Source of the DNA: PALSA-894 sp034669145
GTDB taxonomy: Bacteria > Pseudomonadota > Alphaproteobacteria > Rhizobiales > Xanthobacteraceae
Reading direction: 5' to 3'
Length of the DNA stretch: 64,000 bases
Assembly: GCA_034669145.1 (NCBI GenBank)
Contig: JAXDNY010000009.1
Location: 62,001-126,000, forward strand
Shown: positions 27,185 through 35,958 of the stretch, in pieces
Layout of the letters: each line of letters opens with the position of its first letter
Numbering within the stretch: position 1 is the first letter of the stretch
Notes under the pieces: model-generated
The model's database searches: none
Told to the model about the DNA's origin: nothing
Seen by the model: the letters and a program-made list of their open reading frames with translations, nothing else
Made by a program: the position numbers and the translations under genes

Positions 27185-28174
27185 CTACTTCGCTTCGCTC
27201 GCCTTGATCCCTGAACTCTCCACCAGCTTCGCCACGCGTGGCAGATCGCTGGCGAACAGGCGCGCATGCGCCTCCGGGCTCATCTCGGCTTCTGGGAACG
27301 GCAGCGTTCCAAGGTCCTTCAGCTTCGCCAGCACGCCAGGATCGGACAGCGCCTTGCGCAGCGCCGCATTCAATTCGCGGACCGCTTCCTTCGGCGTGCC
27401 CTTCGCCACATAGAGCCCGTGCCACATCGTGTAGCTGACCTCCGGCATGCCAAGCTCTGCCGTGGTCGGCACGTCCTTCAATTGCTCGAGCCGTTGCGGC
27501 GACGTGACGGCAATGCCATGCAGCGAGCCGGCCTGAACCTGCGTGATCGCGTTGGTGACCTGGTCCCACAACAGATCGATCTGCCCGGCCAGCAAATCGG
27601 TGATCGCCGGCGCCGAACCGCGATAAGCCACGATTGTCGGCTTGAAGCCGAGCACATTGCCCATCATCACGGCGCACAGGTGGCTGTTTGACCCAATGCC
27701 GCCATGCGCGAAGTTCGCCTTCGCGCCCTGTTGTTTGATCCAGTCGACGTAGTCCTTCGGGCCGGCGCCCGGAATCGACTTGCGGCCGATCAGCAGCATC
27801 GGCGCGTTGTTGACGAGGCCGATTGGCTCGAAGGCCGTCTGCGTATCGTAGCGCAGGTTGGTGAACAGGCTCGGCGCCGCCAGAAGCCCGACGTGATTGA
27901 TGAGCACGGTGGAGCCGTCGGGTGCCGAGCGGGCAACGCGATCGTTCGCGATCGTGCTGCCGCCGCCGACCACATTCTCGATGATGACGTTGCGGCCGAG
28001 CGTACGCGACATCTGATCGCCGATGAGGCGGGCCACGGTGTCGGTCCCGCCGCCGGCCGCGTAGGGAACCACCAGCGTCACGGTCTTCGCGCCCGATTGC
28101 GCGTTGGCTTGCGGTGCAAGCGCGGCAAGCCAGAGGCAGATTGTCAGCACGGGTCCGAAAAACCGGTTGGTCAC
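27185..28174 (-). CDS. Tripartite tricarboxylate transporter receptor (Bug family), copy 1
   Basis: A 329-residue periplasmic receptor. The signal peptide (about 1-25) ends APQANA-QSG. The mature protein starts KTVTLVVPYAAGGGTDTVAR and has VENVVGGGSTIANDRVARS and GGIGSNSHLCAVMMG, the Bug/TctC hallmarks. GTG 28174 follows GGGAGG by five bases; the open frame extends 33 codons upstream but starts with an atypical basic stretch. No TctA/TctB membrane genes are adjacent, as is common for Bug proteins in these genomes. Divergent from a second Bug gene. Confidence 0.87.
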   Translation of the reverse strand: MTNRFFGPVLTICLWLAALAPQANAQSGAKTVTLVVPYAAGGGTDTVARLIGDQMSRTLGRNVIIENVVGGGSTIANDRVARSAPDGSTVLINHVGLLAAPSLFTNLRYDTQTAFEPIGLVNNAPMLLIGRKSIPGAGPKDYVDWIKQQGAKANFAHGGIGSNSHLCAVMMGNVLGFKPTIVAYRGSAPAITDLLAGQIDLLWDQVTNAITQVQAGSLHGIAVTSPQRLEQLKDVPTTAELGMPEVSYTMWHGLYVAKGTPKEAVRELNAALRKALSDPGVLAKLKDLGTLPFPEAEMSPEAHARLFASDLPRVAKLVESSGIKASEAK

Positions 28175-28340
28175 GACAGCCTCCCTGCCTCTTGTTTGCT
28201 TGTCACCCGCATCCTTCTGGAAGTGGGCGAGGCACGCAAGACGCCGTTTGACGCGGGCCCGGGGCAAGAACAACCGGCGTTGTGCGGTCCGGGCCGATGT
28301 GCGACTGAATTACGCAACGCGCCTCTGGTGGAGGACCCGC

Positions 28341-29318
28341 ATGCACACACGCCGCCGTCATCTGCGCCTGCTCGGTGCCGCGCTCGCCACGCCTGCGCTG
28401 TTGCGCACGGCACAGGCGCAGGCCTGGCCGTCGAAACAGATCCGCGCCATCGTTCCGTTCACGGCAGGCTCGACCATCGACATCGTCGCGCGCATCGTGT
28501 TCGAGACGCTGTCGCAGCAGCTCGGCCAGTCGATCGTCGTGGAGAACCGCAGCGGCGCGGGCGGCACGCTCGGCACCGCCGTGGCGGCGCGCGCGGAGCC
28601 GGACGGCTACACGATCCTTGCCAATTCGTCCGCCCACGTCGTCACGCCCGCGATCTATCCGAACGCGCCCTACGACGCCGCGAAGGATTTCGTGGCCGTT
28701 GCGGCACTCGGCAGCTCGCCCAATGTCGCGGTGATTTCGCCCGAGAAGGGCATCAAGACGCTCAATGAGCTGGTCGCGCTCGCCAAACAGAAGAACGGCG
28801 CGATCACGTTCGGGACCGCCGGTGTCGGTTCATCGACGCACTTCACCACCGAGCGGTTGCGCTTCAGCGCCGGATTCGACGGTGTGCACGTGCCGTTCCG
28901 CGGCATGCCCGAAGTGCTGACGGAAGTGATGACCGGGCGCGTGGATTTCTGCTTCTCCACCTTCGCGCCGGCGCTGCCGTTCATCCGCGACGGCAAGCTG
29001 CTTGCGCTCGCGGTCTCGACGCCGAAGCGAAGCTCGGTGTTGCCCGATGTCCCGACCACGATCGAGCTCGGCTATGCGAATTCCGATTACACATTCTGGA
29101 ACGGGCTGTTCCTGCCGGTGAAGACACCGCGCGAGATCGTCGAACGTCTGCATCAGGAGGCGCAGAAGGCCGCCACAAGCCCGGCCGTCAGGGAAAAGCT
29201 GAGCCAGCAGGGCATCGATCCGATGCCGATCACGCCGGCGGAATTCGATGCGCTGATCAACAGGGAAATTGCCGAAAATATCGCGCTGGTGAAGGCGGCC
29301 GGCATCAAGACGAATTGA
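28341..29318 (+). CDS. Tripartite tricarboxylate transporter receptor (Bug family), copy 2
   Basis: A 325-residue Bug receptor. The N-terminus HTRRRHLRLLGAALATPAL has a twin-arginine look and the signal ends about RTAQAQA. Mature landmarks are IRAIVPFTAGSTIDIVARIV, VENRSGAGGTLGTAVAARA and TFGTAGVGSSTHFTTERL. GGAGG lies six bases before ATG 28341. It diverges from copy 1 across 166 bases and shares only the family pattern with it, so the two probably bind different carboxylates. Confidence 0.87.
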   Translation: MHTRRRHLRLLGAALATPALLRTAQAQAWPSKQIRAIVPFTAGSTIDIVARIVFETLSQQLGQSIVVENRSGAGGTLGTAVAARAEPDGYTILANSSAHVVTPAIYPNAPYDAAKDFVAVAALGSSPNVAVISPEKGIKTLNELVALAKQKNGAITFGTAGVGSSTHFTTERLRFSAGFDGVHVPFRGMPEVLTEVMTGRVDFCFSTFAPALPFIRDGKLLALAVSTPKRSSVLPDVPTTIELGYANSDYTFWNGLFLPVKTPREIVERLHQEAQKAATSPAVREKLSQQGIDPMPITPAEFDALINREIAENIALVKAAGIKTN

Positions 29319-29336
29319 GCGCCGAGGCTTGCGCCG

Positions 29337-29552
29337 TCACATCTCGGTGCCGCAGTCGGTCCAGCGGCCGTAGCCTTCGTCGTGGATGCACTGCATCGGG
29401 TTTTGCGGCGCGCTTGGCGGACGCGCCGGAGCAGAGCCAGAGCCTGGAGGCGCCATCTGGACGATTGTCGCCGGCCTGAGCGGCGAGGAGACGCAGCCCG
29501 CAAGACCGATCGCCAAGCCAAGAACAATCAATCGAACAATCCATCGGACCAT
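29337..29552 (-). CDS. Small putative lipoprotein
   Basis: A 71-residue protein. The hydrophobic N-terminus IVRLIVLGLAIGLAGC ends in a lipobox (L-A-G-C, Cys about residue 19), so it is probably lipidated and anchored in a membrane. The mature part is Pro/Ser-rich (PPGSGSAPARPPSAPQ) and ends MQCIHDEGYGRWTDCGTEM with two more cysteines. No function is known to me. It is convergent with the Bug gene, 18 bases away. Confidence 0.7.
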   Translation of the reverse strand: MVRWIVRLIVLGLAIGLAGCVSSPLRPATIVQMAPPGSGSAPARPPSAPQNPMQCIHDEGYGRWTDCGTEM

Positions 29553-29659
29553 GTGCCGCGTCCCTTCAGGTCTGCGGCAACCTAGCAGACGGAAACGTGG
29601 GCGCAACCGCCCGCACATGGGCGCGGGCAGGCTCCGCACGCAGCGCAGAGCCGAAGGAA

Positions 29660-30109
29660 CTACGCCTCCGGCGGCGGCAGGAACACGATCTCGTGCTTGG
29701 CGGAGAGCGCCACCACGTCGGGTGGGTTCTGCTCCTTCATGCCGTGGATCGCCCAGAACAGATCGTAGAGCTTGCGCGTCGGCGTGACCCAGAACAGGCA
29801 CTTGATCGGCTGCTCCGACTTGTTGAACAGGCCGTGCGGGATGTTCATCGGCAGCCGGATCAGGTCGCCCGCGGTCGCGACGTACTCGCGCCCGTCGATC
29901 ACCGCATCCATGCGGCCCTCGAACATGTAGATGAACTCGTCCTGGGTCGGGTGGATGTGCGGCGGCACAAAAGTGCCGGGCGGGAACGTCGCGTGCCAGG
30001 AGAACTGGTTCTCGCTCAGCGATTTCGGCACATAGGTCTGGCCGAGGATGTTCCAGACGATGCCGTCGAGGCCGGTCGTCGCTTTGGTGATGCCTGCCGT
30101 CAACTGCAT
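29660..30109 (-). CDS. Cupin-domain protein
   Basis: A 149-residue single-domain cupin. Motif 1 is FVPPHIHPTQDEFIYMFEG (two metal-binding histidines and a glutamate) and motif 2 is GDLIRLPMNIPHGLFN (third histidine). Such proteins are metal-dependent dioxygenases, isomerases or sugar-binding proteins; the sequence does not tell which. ATG 30109 is preceded by GAGGAG about ten bases upstream. A longer start at 30232 would add an atypical basic stretch. It stands alone between the small lipoprotein and DUF992 genes on the same strand. Confidence 0.82.
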   Translation of the reverse strand: MQLTAGITKATTGLDGIVWNILGQTYVPKSLSENQFSWHATFPPGTFVPPHIHPTQDEFIYMFEGRMDAVIDGREYVATAGDLIRLPMNIPHGLFNKSEQPIKCLFWVTPTRKLYDLFWAIHGMKEQNPPDVVALSAKHEIVFLPPPEA

Positions 30110-30259
30110 GAATGTCTCACTCCTCTTCCTCAAGCCGCACGCGCATTCAATCACGAACGGCGCGCGCCCGGAATGCTTGGGGACGCACGATCTTGCGATA
30201 GCGTAAACGCGGCCGGCGGCGTGGCGCGGCAATCTCGCGGTCGGGATCGCTTGGTGCAG

Positions 30260-30736
30260 TCAGCGGATGAAGCGGAGTTCGAGGCCGGCGACGCCGGCCG
30301 CGATGTTCATTCCCGCATGACCCTGAATCGAAAGGGGTTGCAACGCGACGGTGCGGTTCGAGCCGCCGATCAATGCGTTGGCGCCGGCGCCGGCGAGAAC
30401 CGACGCTTCGGCCGAGGCGCCGGCATACGTGCCCTGCAGCGCGCCCATCGGGCGGTTGGTCGGTGCGATCACCAGCCACACCATGACGCCGCCCACTGTC
30501 ACTCCGACATCGATACCGAGTTTGGAAATCGAGCCGGCGTAATATTCGACCGGTCCGGGCCCGCTCGGCTGGAAGGTACAGTTTACGTTGCGCTGCGACC
30601 CGATGATGAACCCGATGCCGGCGGACACGTCGCAGGTCAGGCTGCCCGCCTGCACCCGCTCCTGCGCGCTTGCCGGTGCCAATGCCAAGATAGCGGCGAC
30701 CAGCATCGTCGCCGCCGCGAATCCGCTTCTGATCAT
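30260..30736 (-). CDS. DUF992-family exported protein
   Basis: A 158-residue protein with a signal peptide (1-25, ending APASA-QERVQ). The DUF992 pattern is clear: GSLTCDVSAGIGFIIGSQRN, VEYYAGSISKLGIDVG and GGSNRTVALQPLSIQGH. The family is periplasmic or outer-membrane associated, common in Hyphomicrobiales, and of unknown function. GGGGGAAG lies four bases before ATG 30736. The longer open frame upstream is not supported. Confidence 0.88.
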   Translation of the reverse strand: MIRSGFAAATMLVAAILALAPASAQERVQAGSLTCDVSAGIGFIIGSQRNVNCTFQPSGPGPVEYYAGSISKLGIDVGVTVGGVMVWLVIAPTNRPMGALQGTYAGASAEASVLAGAGANALIGGSNRTVALQPLSIQGHAGMNIAAGVAGLELRFIR

Positions 30737-30999
30737 TCGCTTCCCCCAGGCAGCCGCCACCTGCGCGCAGCGGCACTCCACCGCCGTGAGCTTAGCCGAT
30801 GTCCTTGCAATGTGAAGATGGCGGGCCGCCCGCGGGCGGGCGGATAGTCGTATCCGCTCAGCTTGCCGCGCCGGCGCGGCCGCAACACGCGTAGCCTTCT
30901 GCGGGTGCGATCTTGAAGCCGCGTAAACGCGCCCCCGCCCAATCCCGCGCCAGCAGCGCGGCAATGTGCCCGCAAAATGGGGCTTCACAGCAGAGATGC
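30737..30999. other. Divergent spacer upstream of the anthranilate transporter
   Basis: The 394-base gap between the DUF992 gene and the binding-protein gene at 31131 holds no convincing gene. Its left part is very GC-rich; the right part (from about 31000) carries the operator described separately. No terminator is needed because the genes diverge. Confidence 0.5.
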
Positions 31000-31011
31000 T
31001 TTAAGCTTAAA
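31000..31011. promoter_or_regulatory. Palindrome TTTAAGCTTAAA, predicted MarR-type operator (site 1)
   Basis: A perfect 12-bp palindrome lies 119 bases before the start of the transporter operon. The same palindrome is at 38321 and a one-mismatch form at 39182, each before another part of the anthranilate set. The AT-rich box stands out in a GC-rich spacer. Confidence 0.6.
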
Positions 31012-31130
31012 ATATCTCCCGGCCGACCCGATCGGGCGCACCTGTTGGACGTGGCGCGCGCGGCCGGGCCATACTCGCCACAAGGACGCATTCAAGCCTT
31101 GCGCAACAGAAGACTTCCGGAGGAGTGGAC

Positions 31131-32297
31131 ATGAGAAAACTGCCCATCATGCTTGCGGTCGCGGCGCTGGGGATCGCCACGCAGGCCGCCGCCCAGGACA
31201 AGCTCAAGGTCGGCATCCTGACCACGCTGTCGGGACCGCCGGCCGCGCTCGGCACCCAGCAGCGCAACGGTTTCCAGCTCGCAGTGAAGACGCTCGGCGG
31301 CAAGCTCGGCGGGCGCGAGGTCGAGCTCGTCGTGCAGGACGACGAACTCAAACCGGACGTCGCAGTCGGCAAGGCCAAGGCACTGGTCGAGCGCGACAAG
31401 GTCGACTTCGTGGTCGGACCGGTGTTCTCCAACATCCTGATCGCGATGATGAAGCCGGTGACGGACGGCGGCGCGATCCTGATCTCGCCCAATGCCGGCA
31501 CGTCGAATTTCGCCGGCAAGGAGTGCAACGCGAGCTTCTTCGTCACCTCCTACCAGAACGATCAGGTGCACGAGGTGCTGGGCAAGTACGCACAGGACAA
31601 GGGGCTGAAGAAGGTCTTTATCATGGCGCCGAACTACCAGGCGGGCAAAGATTCGCTGGCCGGGTTCAAGCGCTACTTCAAGGGCGAGGTGGTCGACGAG
31701 GTCTACGTGCCGCTCAACCAGCTCGATTATTCGGCCGAGCTCTCAAAGATCGCGGCGGCCGCGCCCGAGGCGATCTTCGTGTTTCTGCCCGGCGGCATGG
31801 GCGTGAATTTCGTCAAGCAATTCCGCCAGGCGGGACTCGCCGACAAGATAACGTTCCTCTCGGCCTTTACGGTAGACGAGTCGACGCTGCCGGCGCAGCA
31901 GGACGCCGCGCTCGGCTTCTTCGGCGGCGCGAACTGGGCGCCGAACCTCGACAATCCGCAGAACAAGGAATTCGTCGCCGCCTACGAGAAGGAATACAAC
32001 GCGGTGCCGGGAAGCTACGCGTTTCAGGCCTACGACGCCGCGCTGCTGATCGACTCCGCGCTCAAGGCAACCGGCGGCAAGACCGACAACAAGGACGCGC
32101 TGCGTGCAGCGCTCGCCAAGGCGGACTTCAAATCGTTGCGTGGGGCTTTCAAGTTCAACACCAACCACTATCCGATCCAGGACTTCTATCTGGTGAAGGT
32201 GGCGAAGCGCGCCGACGGCAAATACCAGACCGAGATCGCCCAGAAGGTGTTCGAGAATTATTCCGACCCGCACGTGAAGGACTGCGCGATGAAGTAA
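31131..32297 (+). CDS. ABC transporter substrate-binding protein, probably for an aromatic acid
   Basis: A 388-residue Peripla_BP_6 receptor. The signal peptide (1-20) ends TQAAA-QDK; the mature part begins KLKVGILTTLSGPPAALG and has LVVQDDELKPDVAVGKAKAL and LISPNAGTSNFAGKECN. It is only distantly like the three receptors at 1735-5481. GGAGGAG precedes ATG 31131 by five bases. It leads a complete importer (two permeases and two ATPases follow) beside 2-aminobenzoate degradation genes, so anthranilate or a related acid is the inferred ligand. Confidence 0.87.
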   Translation: MRKLPIMLAVAALGIATQAAAQDKLKVGILTTLSGPPAALGTQQRNGFQLAVKTLGGKLGGREVELVVQDDELKPDVAVGKAKALVERDKVDFVVGPVFSNILIAMMKPVTDGGAILISPNAGTSNFAGKECNASFFVTSYQNDQVHEVLGKYAQDKGLKKVFIMAPNYQAGKDSLAGFKRYFKGEVVDEVYVPLNQLDYSAELSKIAAAAPEAIFVFLPGGMGVNFVKQFRQAGLADKITFLSAFTVDESTLPAQQDAALGFFGGANWAPNLDNPQNKEFVAAYEKEYNAVPGSYAFQAYDAALLIDSALKATGGKTDNKDALRAALAKADFKSLRGAFKFNTNHYPIQDFYLVKVAKRADGKYQTEIAQKVFENYSDPHVKDCAMK

Positions 32298-32320
32298 GGC
32301 GCTTCGGCGCCCCCTTGCTT

Positions 32321-32461
32321 TCCCCTCTCCCGCTTGCGGGAGAGGGTGGCGAGGACCTTCAGGTCCGAGCCGGGAGAGGGCTTTAGCAGAGCAATGACCA
32401 GCCCCTCTCCCGCCTCGCTTCGCTCGGCACCCTCTCCCCGCTTCGCGGGGCGAGGGGAAGG
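32321..32461. repeat. Intergenic palindromic repeat, family D (copy 1)
   Basis: CCCCTCTCCC-type arms with internal hairpins CGCTTGCGGGAGAGGG and CCCCGCTTCGCGGGG. It sits between the binding-protein gene and the first permease gene, where it may lower or process the downstream message. A related element is at 62133. Confidence 0.8.
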
Positions 32462-32470
32462 ACACCGGTG

Positions 32471-33394
32471 ATGTCCACCACCCTCCTCATCGTGCAGACG
32501 CTGAACGGCCTGCAGCTCGGCGTGCTGCTGTTCCTGATCGCGGCGGGTTTAACGCTCGTGTTCGGCGTGATGGATTTCATCAACCTGGCGCACGGCGTGC
32601 AGTACATGCTCGGCGCCTACCTCGCGGTGATGTTCTACGGCCTCACCGGCAATTTCCTGTTCGCGCTGATCCTCGCGCTTGGCGCGACATTGGCGTTCGG
32701 GTTGCTGCTCGAGTTCGCGGTGTTCCGCCATCTCTACGATCGCGATCATCTCGATCAGGTGATCGCGACCTTCGGCATCATCCTGTTCCTGAACCAGGGC
32801 GTGAAAATTCTCTGGGGCGCGTCGCCCTTGAGCCTGCCGATGCCTGAGGCGCTGTCCGGCTCGGTCGTGCTGATGCCCGGCATCCTCTATCCGGTGTGGC
32901 GGCTGGTCATCATCGGCTCCGGCCTCGGCGTCGCGCTGCTGCTCTATCTGCTGGTCAGCCACACCCGCGTCGGCATGCTGGTGCGTGCCGGCGCCACCAA
33001 TGCCGCGATGGTCTCGGCGCTCGGCATCAACATCCGCCGCCTGTTCATGATCGTGTTCGGTTTCGGCACCATGCTGGCGGGCTTCGCCGGCATCATGATC
33101 GCGCCGATCCTGTCGGTCGAACCCGGCATGGGTGACACGATCCTGATCCTGGCGTTCGTCGTGATCGTGATTGGCGGCATCGGCTCGATCCGCGGCGCGT
33201 TCCTCGCGGCGCTGATCATCGGACTGGTCGATACGCTCGGCCGCTCGTTCTCGGTCGATATCCTGCGGCTGTTCATGGCGCCCTCGTCCGCCCGCACCGT
33301 CGGGCCGGCCATCGCCTCGATGCTGATTTACCTGCTGATGGCGGTCGTGCTTTACGTCCGGCCCGCCGGCCTGTTCCCCGCGAAGGGCCGCTGA
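32471..33394 (+). CDS. ABC permease, LivH family (aromatic acid importer)
   Basis: A 307-residue inner-membrane permease with about eight spans. LivH hallmarks are GLTLVFGVMDFINLAHGVQY near residue 40 and SHTRVGMLVRAGATNAAMVS near 170. AAGGA lies eight bases before ATG 32471; GTG 32468 is an alternative. It is separated from the binding-protein gene by a repeat and followed one base later by its LivM partner. Confidence 0.9.
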   Translation: MSTTLLIVQTLNGLQLGVLLFLIAAGLTLVFGVMDFINLAHGVQYMLGAYLAVMFYGLTGNFLFALILALGATLAFGLLLEFAVFRHLYDRDHLDQVIATFGIILFLNQGVKILWGASPLSLPMPEALSGSVVLMPGILYPVWRLVIIGSGLGVALLLYLLVSHTRVGMLVRAGATNAAMVSALGINIRRLFMIVFGFGTMLAGFAGIMIAPILSVEPGMGDTILILAFVVIVIGGIGSIRGAFLAALIIGLVDTLGRSFSVDILRLFMAPSSARTVGPAIASMLIYLLMAVVLYVRPAGLFPAKGR

Positions 33395-33395
33395 G

Positions 33396-34388
33396 ATGGC
33401 GGAAGCCGCGCTTTCCGCCACCGAGGCAAAGACACGGCGCTCGCTGTTCGCCGGCAACGCACTGCCGATCGCGATCTTTCTCCTGTTCGCCGTGGTGCCG
33501 CTGTTCGCGATGTTTCGAGCCGAAGCTTACGTGCTGAGCCTTGTCACGCGCGTGATGATCTTCGCGATTGCTGCGCTCGCGCTCGATCTGCTGATCGGGT
33601 ACGGCGCGCTCGTCTCGTTCGGCCATGCGGCGTTCATCGGGCTCGGCGCCTATGCGGTCGGCATTCTGGCGTCGCACGGCATCAACGATGCGCTGATCTC
33701 GCTGCCCGCCGCGCTTGCCCTGTCCGGCTTGTTCGCGCTTGCGACCGGCATCGTGTGCCTGCGCACCAAGGGCGTCTACTTCATCATGATCACGCTGGCG
33801 TTCGGCCAGATGGCCTATTTCACCGCGAGCTCGCTTGCACCCTATGGCGGCGACGACGGCCTCACCGTCCGGATGCGCTCGACGTTCGCCGGCCTGCCGG
33901 TCTTCGCCAACGACCGCGCGCTCTATTACATCTGCCTCCTTGCGCTGCTCGGCGCGTATCTGCTGTGCCGCACGCTGGTCGCCTCGCGCTTCGGCCGCGT
34001 CTATCGCGGCGCGCGCGAAAACCCACTGCGCTTAGGGACGATCGGTTTCGACGTCTATCGTTTTCAGCTTGTCGCCTATGTGATCGCCGGCATGCTCGGG
34101 GGGCTCTCGGGCTTCCTGCTCGCCAACGCGGCCGAGTTCGTCAGCCCCGCCTACATGTCGTGGCAGCGCTCGGGCGAACTGCTCATCATGGTGATCTTCG
34201 GCGGCATCGGCACGCTCAACGGCGCGATCATCGGCGCGGCGGCGTTCCTGCTCACCGAGGAATGGCTGTCGGGCATCACCGAGCACTGGAAGGTGATCTT
34301 CGGGCCGCTGCTGGTGGTGGTCGCTCTGTTCGCGCGCGGCGGGCTGATCGGCGTCGCCGAAAAGCTGCGGAGGATGGTCCGTGACTGA
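33396..34388 (+). CDS. ABC permease, LivM family (aromatic acid importer)
   Basis: A 330-residue permease with about nine spans. AALALDLLIGYGALVSFGHA and the cytoplasmic ASRFGRVYRGARENPLRLG loop mark the LivM family. It starts one base after the LivH stop and overlaps the next ATPase gene by eight bases. LivH and LivM form the channel of the importer. Confidence 0.9.
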   Translation: MAEAALSATEAKTRRSLFAGNALPIAIFLLFAVVPLFAMFRAEAYVLSLVTRVMIFAIAALALDLLIGYGALVSFGHAAFIGLGAYAVGILASHGINDALISLPAALALSGLFALATGIVCLRTKGVYFIMITLAFGQMAYFTASSLAPYGGDDGLTVRMRSTFAGLPVFANDRALYYICLLALLGAYLLCRTLVASRFGRVYRGARENPLRLGTIGFDVYRFQLVAYVIAGMLGGLSGFLLANAAEFVSPAYMSWQRSGELLIMVIFGGIGTLNGAIIGAAAFLLTEEWLSGITEHWKVIFGPLLVVVALFARGGLIGVAEKLRRMVRD

Positions 34389-35133
34389 GGCCGTGCTGCG
34401 CATCCAGAATCTCACCAAGAATTTCGGCGGCTTGCGCGTCACCGACGGCGTGACGCTCGATGTGATGCCGGGCGAATTGCATGCGGTGATCGGGCCGAAC
34501 GGCGCCGGCAAGACCACGCTGATCAACCAGATTTCCGGATTGCTGGCGCCCGATGCCGGAACGATCCTGTTCGCGGGCGGGGATGTCACGACCATGCCGG
34601 TCGCGGCGCGCGCGCAACGCGGGTTAGCGCGCTCGTTCCAGATCACCTCCATCCTGCCGCGATTTTCGGTGCTGGAGAATGTCGCGCTCGCCGTGCAGGC
34701 GCGCCGCGGCACGAGCTTCCGGTTTTTCGGACATGCGGTGGATGAGGAGGAGTTGAATGCCCCCGCAATAGCTGCTCTCGGCCAGGTTGGGCTTGCCGAG
34801 CGTGCGGACGCTCCCGCCGGCGAGCTCTCGCATGGAGAGAAGCGCGCGCTCGAACTCGCGATCGCGCTCGCGATGGAGCCGAAGCTCTTGCTGCTCGACG
34901 AGCCCATGGCCGGGACCGGACATGACGAGAGCGAGCGTCTGGTCGCGGTGCTGCGCTCTCTCAAGGGGCGCTTCCCGATGGTGCTGGTCGAGCACGACAT
35001 GACCGCGGTATTCGCGCTCGCCGATCGCATCTCGGTGCTGATCTACGGCCGCATTCTGGCGAGCGGCCCGCCCGCGCAGGTGCGCGCCGATCCGGCCGTC
35101 GTCACCGCCTATCTCGGCGAGGAGATGGAGTGA
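34381..35133 (+). CDS. ABC transporter ATP-binding protein, LivG family (aromatic acid importer)
   Basis: A 250-residue ATPase. Walker A GPNGAGKTTLINQISG, signature region ELSHGEKRALELAIAL and Walker B LLLLDEPMAGTGHDE are present, with the H-loop LVEHDMTAVF. The GTG start overlaps the livM-type gene. The stop overlaps the next gene (TGATG). Family and role in the importer are secure; substrate follows from the neighbours. Confidence 0.92.
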   Translation: MTEAVLRIQNLTKNFGGLRVTDGVTLDVMPGELHAVIGPNGAGKTTLINQISGLLAPDAGTILFAGGDVTTMPVAARAQRGLARSFQITSILPRFSVLENVALAVQARRGTSFRFFGHAVDEEELNAPAIAALGQVGLAERADAPAGELSHGEKRALELAIALAMEPKLLLLDEPMAGTGHDESERLVAVLRSLKGRFPMVLVEHDMTAVFALADRISVLIYGRILASGPPAQVRADPAVVTAYLGEEME

Positions 35134-35831
35134 TGCTCGCCGTCGAAAAACTGCAGGCCGGCTACGGCGCCGCGCATGTGCTGTTCGACGTGAGTTTCGC
35201 GGTCGGCGCGGGCGAGGTCGTGACCTTGCTCGGCCGCAACGGGATGGGCAAGACCACCACCATCCGCACCCTGATGGGCCTCCTGCCGGCACGCGGTGGC
35301 ACCGCGCTCTTCGAGGGCGAGGCGTTGCTCGGCCGCCCGCCCTACCGCATCGCGCAACGCGGGCTCGGACTCGTGCCCGAAGGACGGCAGGTGTTTCCGA
35401 CGCTGTCGGTCGAGGAGAACCTGGTCGCAACCGCGGCGGCACGGCACGGCACCGCGCGCTGGACGCTGGCGCGCGTGTACGAGTTCTTCCCGCGCCTCGC
35501 CGAGCGGCGCGCCAACATGGGCAATCAGTTGTCCGGCGGCGAACAGCAGATGCTGGCGATCGGCCGCGCGCTGATGACCAATCCGAAACTGCTCATTCTG
35601 GACGAGGCGACCGAGGGCCTGGCGCCGCTGATCCGCAGCGAGATCTGGGCGTGCCTCGCGCGGCTCAAGAGCGAGGGCCAGGCGATCCTGCTGGTCGACA
35701 AGCACCTCGATGCCTTGACGAGGATCGCCGACCGCCATGTGGTGATCGAAAAGGGTCACGTGGTGTGGGCCGGCACATCGGCGGCGCTCGCCGCGGATGG
35801 GAGCGTGAAGGCGAGGTATTTGCAGGTATGA
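35133..35831 (+). CDS. ABC transporter ATP-binding protein, LivF family (aromatic acid importer)
   Basis: A 232-residue ATPase with Walker A LLGRNGMGKTTTIRTLMG, signature QLSGGEQQMLAIGRAL and Walker B LLILDEATEGLAP. The Ala for Pro in the Walker B extension (DEAT) is ordinary in LivF. The H-loop position reads LLVDKHLDAL, with Asp-Lys-His in place of the usual Glu-Gln/His. ATG 35133 overlaps the stop of the preceding ATPase. It ends the importer operon just before a family A repeat. Confidence 0.92.
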   Translation: MLAVEKLQAGYGAAHVLFDVSFAVGAGEVVTLLGRNGMGKTTTIRTLMGLLPARGGTALFEGEALLGRPPYRIAQRGLGLVPEGRQVFPTLSVEENLVATAAARHGTARWTLARVYEFFPRLAERRANMGNQLSGGEQQMLAIGRALMTNPKLLILDEATEGLAPLIRSEIWACLARLKSEGQAILLVDKHLDALTRIADRHVVIEKGHVVWAGTSAALAADGSVKARYLQV

Positions 35832-35836
35832 AGCTG

Positions 35837-35951
35837 GTCATTCCGGCCGAGCGTAGCGAGGGCTGGAATCCATAACCACAAGCGGAGCGATTCAAGAACC
35901 AGTCGTGGTTATGGATTCCGGGCTCCGGCCTTCGGCCGGCCCCGGAATGAC
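35837..35951. repeat. Intergenic palindromic repeat, family A (copy 3)
   Basis: GTCATTCCGG to CCCCGGAATGAC with internal arms GGAATCCATAACCAC and GTGGTTATGGATTCC, as in copy 2. It fills the gap between two convergent operons of the anthranilate island and could act as a bidirectional terminator. Confidence 0.9.
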
Positions 35952-35958
35952 CACCACG